This document shows positions 19,078 to 26,900 of a stretch of 64,000 bases of DNA, piece by piece. Made by a program: the position numbers and the translations under genes. The notes below the pieces were generated by a model. The model was not told where the DNA came from and did not search any database. It saw nothing but the letters and a program-made list of their open reading frames with translations. This stretch comes from Bordetella genomosp. 4 (GTDB lineage Bacteria > Pseudomonadota > Gammaproteobacteria > Burkholderiales > Burkholderiaceae_B): assembly GCF_002261185.1 (NCBI RefSeq), contig NZ_NEVQ01000013.1, positions 558,001 through 622,000 on the forward strand, read 5' to 3'. How positions within the stretch are numbered: position 1 is the stretch's first letter; each line of letters starts with the position of its first letter.

Positions 19078-20052
19078 CTACTGCGGTGCGGGACGCGCCA
19101 TGCCAATCGCGGAAATCACTTGCCCGAAATCATCCATCGAACGTTGCATGAAGGCGCCGTACTCCGCGCCGCCGGCCCAGCCGATGCCAAAGCCGCGCTG
19201 CTTCATGAAATCCTGGAATTCCTTGCTGTGATTGATCTTGTCGAGCGCCTGCACCATCCGCTTGGTAACATCGTCGGGCAGGCCCTTGGGACCTGCGATG
19301 CCGCGCCACACGCCGATTTTCCAATCCACGCCGATCGACTCTTTCAGCGTCGGCACATCGGGATACAGGGCCTCGCGCTTGTCGGCCATCACCGCCAATG
19401 GTTTCGCTTTACCAGCGTCGATCATCGGACGCGCCTCGGGCAAGGAAGTCGGCACGATGTCGATACCTCCGGAGGCCAATTCCAACATGGCCGGCGCCGC
19501 GCCGTTAGATGGCACAAAGGGGACTGCCGCCGGATCCAGGCCTGCGGTCTTGAGCAAACCGGCAATCGCAATGTGCCAGATACCGCCCTGGCCAGTGCCT
19601 GATGCCTTGAGCTTGCCGGGATTCGCCTTGATCGCCTCCATCAGATCGCCCATCGTTTTGTACGAAGACGAGGCGCTGACAGAAACCGCAGCGGGGTCCA
19701 CGTTCATCAACCCGAGCGGCGTATAGTCCGCTGGCGACAGAGACGTCAAGCCCAGATGCTTCATCATCGCAATCTCGACCGTCAACATGCCCAACGTGTA
19801 GCCATCAGGCCGGGCCTTGGCAATCGCTGCATGTCCTACGACGCCGTTACCGCCCGTGCGATTGACGACGTTGACGGGTTGGCCCAATTCCTTTTCCAGC
19901 AGCGAGGCGATGATGCGCGCCGTGGCATCGGTGCCTCCTCCTGCGCCCCACGCCACATACATCGTGATAGGCCTTTCAGGCCAATCCGCGTATGCCAGCG
20001 GAGAAAAAGCGCATAGCGCTAACGCCCATCCAAGCAAGCGGTGTTTCCTCAT
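19078..20052 (-). CDS. tctC: Tripartite tricarboxylate transporter receptor (Bug/TctC family)
   Basis: 324 aa. A signal peptide (LGWALALCAFSPLAYA) is cleaved near residue 22. The mature start DWPERPITMYVAWGAGGGTDATARIIASLLEKELGQPVNVVNRTGGNG is characteristic of Bug receptors, which bind carboxylates in a Venus-flytrap fold in the periplasm. As first gene of tctCBA-dehydrogenase it sets the substrate of the system. The ligand cannot be read from sequence; a 2-hydroxy acid would suit the dehydrogenase. Confidence 0.94.
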   Translation of the reverse strand: MRKHRLLGWALALCAFSPLAYADWPERPITMYVAWGAGGGTDATARIIASLLEKELGQPVNVVNRTGGNGVVGHAAIAKARPDGYTLGMLTVEIAMMKHLGLTSLSPADYTPLGLMNVDPAAVSVSASSSYKTMGDLMEAIKANPGKLKASGTGQGGIWHIAIAGLLKTAGLDPAAVPFVPSNGAAPAMLELASGGIDIVPTSLPEARPMIDAGKAKPLAVMADKREALYPDVPTLKESIGVDWKIGVWRGIAGPKGLPDDVTKRMVQALDKINHSKEFQDFMKQRGFGIGWAGGAEYGAFMQRSMDDFGQVISAIGMARPAPQ

Positions 20053-20322
20053 CGTATTGTCTCCAGGTCCTTCGTGGAATGCCCGGCGGATGCCGGATCC
20101 GGTCAGCTACGATAGGGGCGCAATGTGTACTTGCACCCTCGTTTTGAAATAACAACAGACGCTCTGTGATAGTGTGAAACCATCTTAATTGATCGTTATT
20201 AGCAGAGCAATCGACGATTCGACTATCGGGTTATCCCGGTGAGGGTTTTGTTATTGGCTGGATCGATTGGGTTGAATTTCGTTGGCGGTTTAGATGGGCG
20301 TAGGGTGTGTGTGCTTATGGAC

Positions 20323-20486
20323 GTCGAGCCGAGGCAATCGGGCCGTGCGGGCTTCACAAAGCCGGTCCGGCGCGCGGGCGCCGGACACCGTGTTCGCTCG
20401 CTTCGTCCGGCCCCTTCGGGCCTCCCTTCAGCCTCCGCTCCACTCGGCTTTGAGGCGCCCGCACGGCCCGATTGCCTCGGCTCGAC
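20323..20486 (+). repeat. 30-bp perfect inverted repeat with 104-nt loop (copy A)
   Basis: Arm 20323-20352 is exactly complementary to 20457-20486, both starting or ending at the GTCGAG/CTCGAC boundary. Inside, CAAAGCCG (20357) pairs with CGGCTTTG (20445), extending the stem beyond a 4/4 internal loop. Confidence 0.92.
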
Positions 20487-20581
20487 TCGCAGTAATTCAA
20501 GCTCATCACATCGCTGGCACGATTTTCTTGCTTGGCGTTTTTTTGTAGCCCTGTTGGCAAAGAGAAAGATCTTGCGGTGCT

Positions 20582-20616
20582 GCTATTCGCGCGTGCCCTG
20601 CACACGCGCGAATAGC
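20582..20616 (+). repeat. 14-bp hairpin of repeat copy A
   Basis: Perfect stem 20582-20595 with 20603-20616 and a 7-nt loop. The base of the stem (GCTATTC/GAATAGC) is shared with copy B, while the apical 7 bp differ but remain paired. Confidence 0.9.
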
Positions 20617-20790
20617 GATCGGTCCGGGCATGCGGCGGGGTGGCATGGTGCCAGTTTGGAAGATCTGCTTGGCTAGAGTTGATGCATGCGGCGATGATGC
20701 GTAGCGCATCTCTGGGTATAACGAAATCGTAGCTCGAGAGATCTTCTGTTCATCCCCGATGCCAAAGCCTTCGCATGCAGATTATGAACG

Positions 20791-20826
20791 CTATTCATGG
20801 CCGCGCCCGTAGGCGGCCATGAATAG
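20791..20826 (-). repeat. 14-bp hairpin of repeat copy B
   Basis: Perfect stem 20791-20804 with 20813-20826 and an 8-nt loop. It is separated from the 30-bp inverted repeat by exactly 95 nt, as in copy A. Confidence 0.9.
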
Positions 20827-20921
20827 CAGCCCTGCAAGATCTTCATCCTTGCAAACGCCAGTTCCTACGAAGCCTACGTAGACCAGTCGTGCCAGCGGCG
20901 AGGGAATCAGAGATGCTGCGA

Positions 20922-21073
20922 GTCGAGGCGGGGCAGTGACCGTGTTGGCGCGCCTCGGAGTCGAGCGAGGGAAACCGAAGGAGCGTAGCGACGAGGTTGA
21001 CAAAGCGGTGTCGGCCGCGCAGGCGGCCGACCGACTCCGTGAAGCGCCAACACGGTCACTGCCCCGCCTCGAC
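20922..21073 (-). repeat. 30-bp perfect inverted repeat with 92-nt loop (copy B)
   Basis: Arm 20922-20951 is exactly complementary to 21044-21073. The arm sequence differs from copy A at many positions yet pairs perfectly with its own partner, so the differences are compensated. Confidence 0.92.
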
Positions 21074-21208
21074 GTCCAATAGCACTCGCCCCCCCATCCT
21101 GCCCACACTGCAACGCTCAGCGCCCCCCTTCAGCAGGCCATCCAAACCAGCCACAACTGAAAACCTGAACGACTAAACACACGGTTATTCAAACCCGACT
21201 ACTCAATA

Positions 21209-21808
21209 TCAAGGCAACGCCACAGACTCCTGCACCCGCGAGACGCGAGGCAATGGCGCAGCGACACGCCAGATGGCTCGACGGCGCAGCGCGGTGAGCA
21301 ATTTCAAACCGTGAGGCCAATCCCCAAAGCCGCTCTCTGTGTTGATATGTCCCGCACCGGAGAGAACCTCGAAACGACTTCCCCACGCCGACGCGAACTG
21401 CCGGGCGCGGTCCAACCGGCAGTACGGATCATCATCGCTGGCGACAACAACAGATTGGAATGGCAGCGAATGCAGCGGCACCGGCCCAAATGCCCGTAGG
21501 CAATCCGGCGCACTGTGGCGTTCAACATCAGCCGGCGCCACCAACAAAGCACCCGCGACCTTGGCTCGCAATGGAACCGGCAGGCTCACGGATGCCAGGC
21601 ATCCCAGGCTATGGGCGATCAGCAGCACAGGACACGCCGCACGGTCCACGTAGGCAGCCACCGTCGCATGCCAGACCGCCGGATCGGGATTGTCCCAATC
21701 AGGCGGCTGCACGCGCTGCGCATGTGGTAAACAATGCGCCCAGCGCGTCTGCCAATGGCCGGGGCCGGAATCTTTCCAGCCCGGAACGATAATCGGTTGG
21801 AATCTCAT
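21209..21808 (-). CDS. Alpha/beta hydrolase of the RBBP9/YdeN family
   Basis: 199 aa, typical of this short serine-hydrolase family. The N-terminus VPGWKDSGPGHWQTRWAHCLP matches the family. The likely catalytic triad is Ser in AHSLGC, Asp in ASDDDPYC and His in GAGHINTESGFGDWPHG. The start MRFQPII is preferred because it opens at the first beta strand; the frame is open to 21898, but that extension is not family-like. The substrate is unknown. It lies alone between the repeat pair and a divergent amino acid receptor gene. Confidence 0.88.
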   Translation of the reverse strand: MRFQPIIVPGWKDSGPGHWQTRWAHCLPHAQRVQPPDWDNPDPAVWHATVAAYVDRAACPVLLIAHSLGCLASVSLPVPLRAKVAGALLVAPADVERHSAPDCLRAFGPVPLHSLPFQSVVVASDDDPYCRLDRARQFASAWGSRFEVLSGAGHINTESGFGDWPHGLKLLTALRRRAIWRVAAPLPRVSRVQESVALP

Positions 21809-22132
21809 GGCGGATATGATGCCGCGCAGCCTTATGATGGCAAACGAATAAATTGTCTTTTGTATATATGCGGATTTGCATATAGCGCCGACTGCCATCG
21901 TCTATCGGGCTCAGTATCCAATTTTGCCGGCACGGTAGTGCGGGCGCGAAGTGACTGCAGACCGACCATTCGCGTTGATACGGGATTTCCCTGCCCTGCG
22001 CAAGGCCATTTACGCCCCCGTTTTCACCTCAAACCGGTGCTTGTTTCAGGTATGCTTGCCCTGCACCGAGCGGGTGCATAGACACGATCAGCCCCCGCCC
22101 GAATACGAAATATGAAGCCAAGGAGATCCCTC
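21809..22132. other. Divergent intergenic region
   Basis: 324 bp between the hydrolase and the orphan receptor start codons. It holds the AAGGAG ribosome binding site of the receptor at 22120-22125. No further coding frame, operator or repeat stands out. Confidence 0.5.
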
Positions 22133-23260
22133 ATGAAACAAACATTCCGCCTCAGCCCGGTACTGGCTGCGCTGGGCATCGCGGCAGGCCTCACGGTATC
22201 TGCTGGCGTACAGGCAGAGAGCATCAAAATTGGCGTTGTCGGTCCGACCACGGGCCCCGTGACCCAATACGGCGCCATGGTGCGCGAGGGGGTCGATACG
22301 GCCGTCGAGATGATCAACGCTGCCGGCGGCGTGGATGGCAAAAAATTGGAAACCGTCGTCATCGACGATGGCTGCGAGCCCAAGCAAGGGCCGGTCGCAG
22401 CCAACCGCGTCGTCAATGACGAAATCGGTTTTGTCGTTGGCCACGTCTGCTCGGGCGCCACGATCGCGGCGGCCGACGTCTACAACAATGAGGGCGTGGT
22501 GATGGTGACGCCCTCGGCCACGGCCCCTGCCCTGACCGACGGCAAAGGCTACGAGTTCATTTTCCGCACCATAGGCCGCGACGACCAACAAGGCCCCGCC
22601 GCAGCGAAATTCATTCTGAATACGCTCAAACCCAAAACCGTCGCGGTTTTGCACGACAAACAATCCTATGGCCAGGGTATCGCCACCGCCGTTAAAAACG
22701 ATCTGGAAAAAGCCGGCACAAAAGTCGCGGTCTTCGAGGGTATCAACGCGGGCGACAGCGACTATTCTGCCGTCATCACCAAACTGAAATCCAATAATGT
22801 GGATTTCGTCTATTACGGTGGTTATCACCCCGAAATGGGCTTGTTGCTGCGCCAGGCCGCCGAACAAGGCGTCAAGGCCAAATTCATGGGCCCCGAGGGT
22901 GTCGGCAATCCGGACATCAACGCCATTGCCGGACCTGCTGCCGAAGGCATGTTGCTGACCTTGCCCGCCGATTTCACGCAAAACCCGGCCAACGCCGATA
23001 TCGTCAAAGCGTTCGAAAGCAAAAAGCGCAACGCCAGTGGCGCATTCCAATTGACCGCCTACGCCGCCACTCAGGTCATTGCCGACGGCATCAAGGGCGC
23101 GGGCAGCACCGATCCGACCAAGGTCGCTCAGTACCTGCACGCCAATACCTTCGAAACTCCCATCGGCAAAACGTCATGGAACAAACAAGGCGATCTGAAC
23201 GAATTCGAATTCCAGGTCTTTACCTGGCACAAGGACGGCAGCAAGACCGCCTATAAGTAA
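22133..23260 (+). CDS. Orphan branched-chain amino acid-type ABC receptor (LivJ/LivK paralogue)
   Basis: 375 aa. A signal peptide (LSPVLAALGIAAGLTVSAGVQA) precedes a type I periplasmic binding protein. It shares long motifs with the receptor at 8474-9589, including VIDDGCEPKQGPVAANRVV, RTIGRDDQQGP, VAVLHDKQSYGQG and YYGGYHPEMGLLLRQ. The ATG at 22133 has AAGGAG 7 nt upstream, better than the in-frame ATG at 22112. No permease or ATPase genes are attached and a terminator follows, so it probably feeds the LivHMGF transporter with a different ligand range. Confidence 0.93.
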   Translation: MKQTFRLSPVLAALGIAAGLTVSAGVQAESIKIGVVGPTTGPVTQYGAMVREGVDTAVEMINAAGGVDGKKLETVVIDDGCEPKQGPVAANRVVNDEIGFVVGHVCSGATIAAADVYNNEGVVMVTPSATAPALTDGKGYEFIFRTIGRDDQQGPAAAKFILNTLKPKTVAVLHDKQSYGQGIATAVKNDLEKAGTKVAVFEGINAGDSDYSAVITKLKSNNVDFVYYGGYHPEMGLLLRQAAEQGVKAKFMGPEGVGNPDINAIAGPAAEGMLLTLPADFTQNPANADIVKAFESKKRNASGAFQLTAYAATQVIADGIKGAGSTDPTKVAQYLHANTFETPIGKTSWNKQGDLNEFEFQVFTWHKDGSKTAYK

Positions 23261-23330
23261 TATCGCTCGGTCGCCGTCGGGTAACTCAAGCGTTCATTAG
23301 TATCAAAAACCCGGATATCCGGGTCACACA

Positions 23331-23360
23331 AACGGGGCTCCGAAAGCCCCGTTTTGCTTT
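23331..23360 (+). terminator. Rho-independent terminator after the orphan receptor
   Basis: AACGGGGCT at 23331-23339 pairs with 23345-23353 and is followed by TTTTGCTTT. A separate perfect 16-bp palindrome sits at 23309-23324. Confidence 0.88.
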
Positions 23361-23966
23361 ATTTCCGTACAATTTCCCCAGTCTTGACAATTATTTTCAA
23401 AGTTTCGTGTAGAAACCACACCACGAAACAAGAAATGTCTAACCGGCCATGAACTATAATTAGCCGCTGGTTTAGTTACATAATTTTCATTTAATTAATA
23501 ACAAATGCAGCAATTACCGGCTAGATAGCAGAGAGGATTTTCGCGTATTTCCCGAGAAATAGCTCTTTTCGTGTACACGATGCCGACGATAAGCGGGCCA
23601 ATTGTATCTATATTTTTCCGTATATCGTCTTACGATCTTGCAGACACAATATAAACAGTAAAATTTGCGAACTCGAACTCTACGGATACTCCCTTCATAA
23701 TGGCCGAGCCTCTTTTTTATGGCACAGGTATCAGTATGTCAGCGGTTTGCCCTGCCTTGAGAAGCAGCGGGCACGCCGTCTTCCACATCATCGCAGATAG
23801 TCTGGCTTTACCCGTCGGATAATCGGCGCGGCTTGGGCGACTACTGGCAGGCGCAGCCAGTATGTCCAGTGCCTCGTGGGCTGGTGTAATCGGTTGTGCG
23901 GCTACTGGTTGCCAGCAGAACAAAATCAAAAGGCTCTCAAGAGCTGTTGTTGAAGGAATTTCATTC
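23361..23966 (+). promoter_or_regulatory. AT-rich region upstream of the polyketide synthase
   Basis: 606 bp without a supportable gene and visibly richer in A+T than its neighbours. It contains an inverted repeat GTTTCGTG-N12-CACGAAAC (23402-23429) located 25 bp before a perfect TATAAT (23455-23460), a TTGACA (23393-23398), and a CGTGTACACG palindrome (23570-23579). The spacing of TTGACA and TATAAT is too wide for one promoter. The PKS ribosome binding site (AAGGA) lies at 23953-23957. Confidence 0.5.
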
Positions 23967-26900
23967 ATGGCAAAACGTGTTGCCGTCGTAGGGCTCTCGT
24001 TCCGGTTTCCGCAAACGGATACCGAGCGATATTGGAATGACCTGATGGCCGGACGCGATCTGGTCACCCAAGTTGACGCCAGCCGTTGGCAGCAAGACGC
24101 CTATCTGCATCCCGCCAAGGACCACCCCGGCACTGCCTACACCTTCTCTGCTGGATCCCTGGGGGATATTTCCGGTTTTGACGCGCACTTTTTTGGCATC
24201 TCGCCGCGCGAAGCTTCTCTGATGGACCCGCAGCAACGCATGTTGCTGGAATTGTGCTGGGAAGCCATCGAAAGCGCTGGCATACCACCCTCGCGCATGC
24301 GCGGCAGCGACTGCGGGGTCTATATCGGCATCGCCAGCGCCGATTATTCATATCGCCTTTCCGACGACATGGGGGCCGTCGACGCATCGATGGCCACGGG
24401 CAACACGTCCAGTATCGCGGCCAACCGCCTGTCGTACCTGTTCGATCTGCACGGCCCCAGCATGGCCGTGGACACCGCATGCTCGTCGGCGCTGGTCGCC
24501 GTGCACCAGGCCTGCCGCGCCATCATGACCGGCGAAACCACGCAGGCCATCGCGGGCGGCATCAGCTTGCATTTGCACCCCTATGGCTTCATCACGTTTT
24601 CCAAGGCCTCGATGTTGTCGCCCGAAGGGCGCTGCAAGGTTTTCGATGCCTCGGGTGACGGCTACGTCCGATCCGAGGGTGGCGGCCTGTTTTTGCTGAA
24701 AGATTACGACCAGGCTGTCGCCGACCGCAATCACATCCTGGCCGTCATTGCGGGCAGCGCCGTCAACACCGACGGCCGCAAATCGGGCCTGACCGTGCCC
24801 AACGCCAATGCTCAGATTTCGCTGATGCAGCAGGTGTACGAACGCGCGGGCATCGACATCGCCGACATTGACTATCTGGAGGCTCACGGCACAGGCACCG
24901 CCGTGGGCGACCCGATCGAGACGCGCGCCATCGGCGCGGCGCTGGGTCAGCCTCGCGGCACGGGCAAACCCCTGACCATCGGCTCGGTCAAGAGCAACCT
25001 GGGCCACCTCGAGGCCGCCTCGGGCGTGGCCGGCCTGGTCAAGGCCATCTACAGCCTGCAACATCGCGTCGTGCCCGCCACCATCGGCATCAAGACGCTG
25101 AACCCGGCCATCGAGTTCGACAACTGGAATATTTCGGTTGCCACGGAGAACTACGCCCTGCCCGCCAGCGGCACGCTGACCATCGGCGTGAACTCGTTCG
25201 GTTTTGGCGGCGCCAACGCCCACGTCATTCTGCAAAGCGCGCCTGAAGCCGATAACGATCCGGCCGACAAGCTGGCCAACACCGCAGCCGTGCCCGTGAT
25301 CGTGTCCGGCAAAACGCCCGAGGCGCTCAAGGCCGCGGCTCGCGACCTGGCAGGCGTGCTGCAGAGCCAGCCCGGACGCGCGCTGTATGACGTGGCCTAC
25401 CACGCCGCCATGCGCCGCGAATGGCATGCCGAGCGTGCTGTCGTCTACGGCACCGACAGCGAACAAGTCGCGCAGGCCTTGAGCCAGTTTGCCGAGGGCG
25501 ACGCCCCTCGGTACAGCGTGGCATCCGGCAGCGCCGTGCCCGACGCCCAAGGCGCAGTGTTCGTCTATTCCGGTAACGGGTCGCAGTGGGACGGCATGGG
25601 CCGCCAACTGCTGGCCGATCCGGTCTTTGCCGAAGCGGTCCACGAAATCGATACGCTGTTCGCCCCCCTGGCGGGTTATCGCCTGGGTGACGAGCTCGCA
25701 CGCACCGACAGCGCCAATCAATATGCACGCACCGAGGTCGCGCAGCCGGCCTTGTTCGCGATCCAGGTAGGCATCACCCGCATGCTCGCGCAGCGCGGCA
25801 TCCTGCCGACCGGCGTCATCGGCCATAGCGTCGGCGAAGTCGCTGCCGCATGGGCCTGCGGCGCGTTGACCCTGGCCGACGCGGTTCAGGTCATATTCCA
25901 TCGCAGCCGGCTGCAAGGCAGCACCAAGGGCCACGGCTGCATGACTGCCGTCGGGATAGACGGAGGCGCTGCCCTCGCCCTGTTGACCGAGCTGCAGCTC
26001 ACCAACGCCGTATGTGTGGCGGGCTACAACAGCGCACGCGGCGCCACGCTGGCTGGCGATCCGGCTGCCTTGGCGGCCGTCGAGGCTGCTCTGGCCGAGC
26101 GCAAGGTTTTCTACAAGCGCCTGGACCTGGACTACGCATTTCACAGCGCTGCCATGGACCCCATCCAGGCCGACCTGCAGCAGGCCCTGGCCGGCTTGAC
26201 ACCCAAGGCCGGCCACACGCCCTTCTATTCATCCGTAGACGGCAAGCTGCTGGACGGCAAGAAACTCGGCGCAGACTATTGGTGGCGCAACGTCCGTGAA
26301 CCGGTACGTTTTCACCAGGCCATCGACGCCCTGGTCGAGCGAGGCGACAACGTCTACATCGAAGTCGGCCCGCATCCGGTGCTGCGCTCATACGTCAACG
26401 ATGGCCTGAACAGCGCCGAACGCAAAGGCCGTGTCCTGTTGACCGCCAGCCGCGGCAATGACGATCCCGCCCGCATTCACGACACCGCTGGCCAGGCCAT
26501 CCTGAGCGGCGCGCAAATCGACTGGCAGGACCTGTTCCCCTGGGAAGGCCGCCACGTCATCATGCCCGCCTACCCCTGGCAACGCGAGCGCTACTGGCAC
26601 CCGGCCACCGCCGACTCGCTCGGCCAGTTGCAGCGCGCCAAGGTCCATCCCCTGCTGGGATATCCGCTCAGCCAGCACGAAGGCATCTGGGAAAACCAGC
26701 TCGATACGAGGCTGTATTCCTGGCTGGCCGACCACATCGTAGGCGACGCGACGGTATTCCCGGGCAGCGGATTTGCCGAGATTGCCCTGGCCGCAGCACA
26801 GCAATGGCAACCGGCGCCCTGGCTGGAAATCGAAGAGCTCGAGATCCGCGCCCCGCTGCTGCTGGCCCCCTCGCCGTCCAAACGTACCCGCGTGACGGTC

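Larger units (their letters stand above)
20224..20680 (+). repeat. Long hairpin-rich repeat element, copy A (plus orientation)
   Basis: This non-coding element contains, in order, a conserved leader around GGTTTT/TTGGCTGG (about 20240-20260), a 30-bp perfect inverted repeat with a 104-nt loop (20323-20486), a 95-nt spacer with islands TCGCAG, CGCTGGCACGA and AAGATCTTGC, a 14-bp hairpin (20582-20616), and a tail with GCATGCG and GAAGATCT. Copy B at 20720-21205 has the same order and spacing on the opposite strand. Outer boundaries are approximate. Arg/Ser-rich reading frames run through it but look spurious. I do not recognise the family. Confidence 0.8.
20720..21205 (-). repeat. Long hairpin-rich repeat element, copy B (minus orientation)
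   Basis: Read on the minus strand it repeats the plan of copy A: leader with TTGTGGCTGG, GATGGG...GGACGTCGAG, the 30-bp inverted repeat (20922-21073), a 95-nt spacer, a 14-bp hairpin (20791-20826), then GCATGCG and AGATCT. The two copies meet tail to tail around 20680-20720, where GATGCG-TAG-CGCATC forms a small palindrome. It ends just before the stop codon of the alpha/beta hydrolase gene at 21209. Boundaries are approximate. Confidence 0.8.

Noticed and set aside
20239-20676. Open frame of 145 codons within repeat copy A
   Set aside because: The frame is Arg/Ser/Pro-rich low-complexity translation of the hairpin arms, has no ribosome binding site, and is better explained by the repeat structure.
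20323-21073. Integron attC or CRISPR-like array as an explanation of the repeats
   Set aside because: There is no integrase, no cas genes, no direct-repeat and spacer periodicity, and the arms are far longer and perfectly paired, unlike attC.
20791-21108. Open frame of 105 codons on the minus strand within copy B
   Set aside because: It is the equivalent artefact in the second repeat copy. Similarity to copy A frames follows from the nucleotide repeat, not from protein selection.
20224-21205. Insertion sequence or MITE with terminal repeats
   Set aside because: No transposase frame and no matching short terminal repeats or target duplications are visible. The inverted arrangement is of two whole elements, so I kept it as an unclassified repeat.
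23717-24067. 116-codon minus-strand frame overlapping the PKS start
   Set aside because: It overlaps the beginning of the ketosynthase, has no ribosome binding site and no recognisable motif.
24348-26216. 622-codon open frame antisense to the KS-AT region
   Set aside because: Same reason: a shadow of the PKS reading frame.
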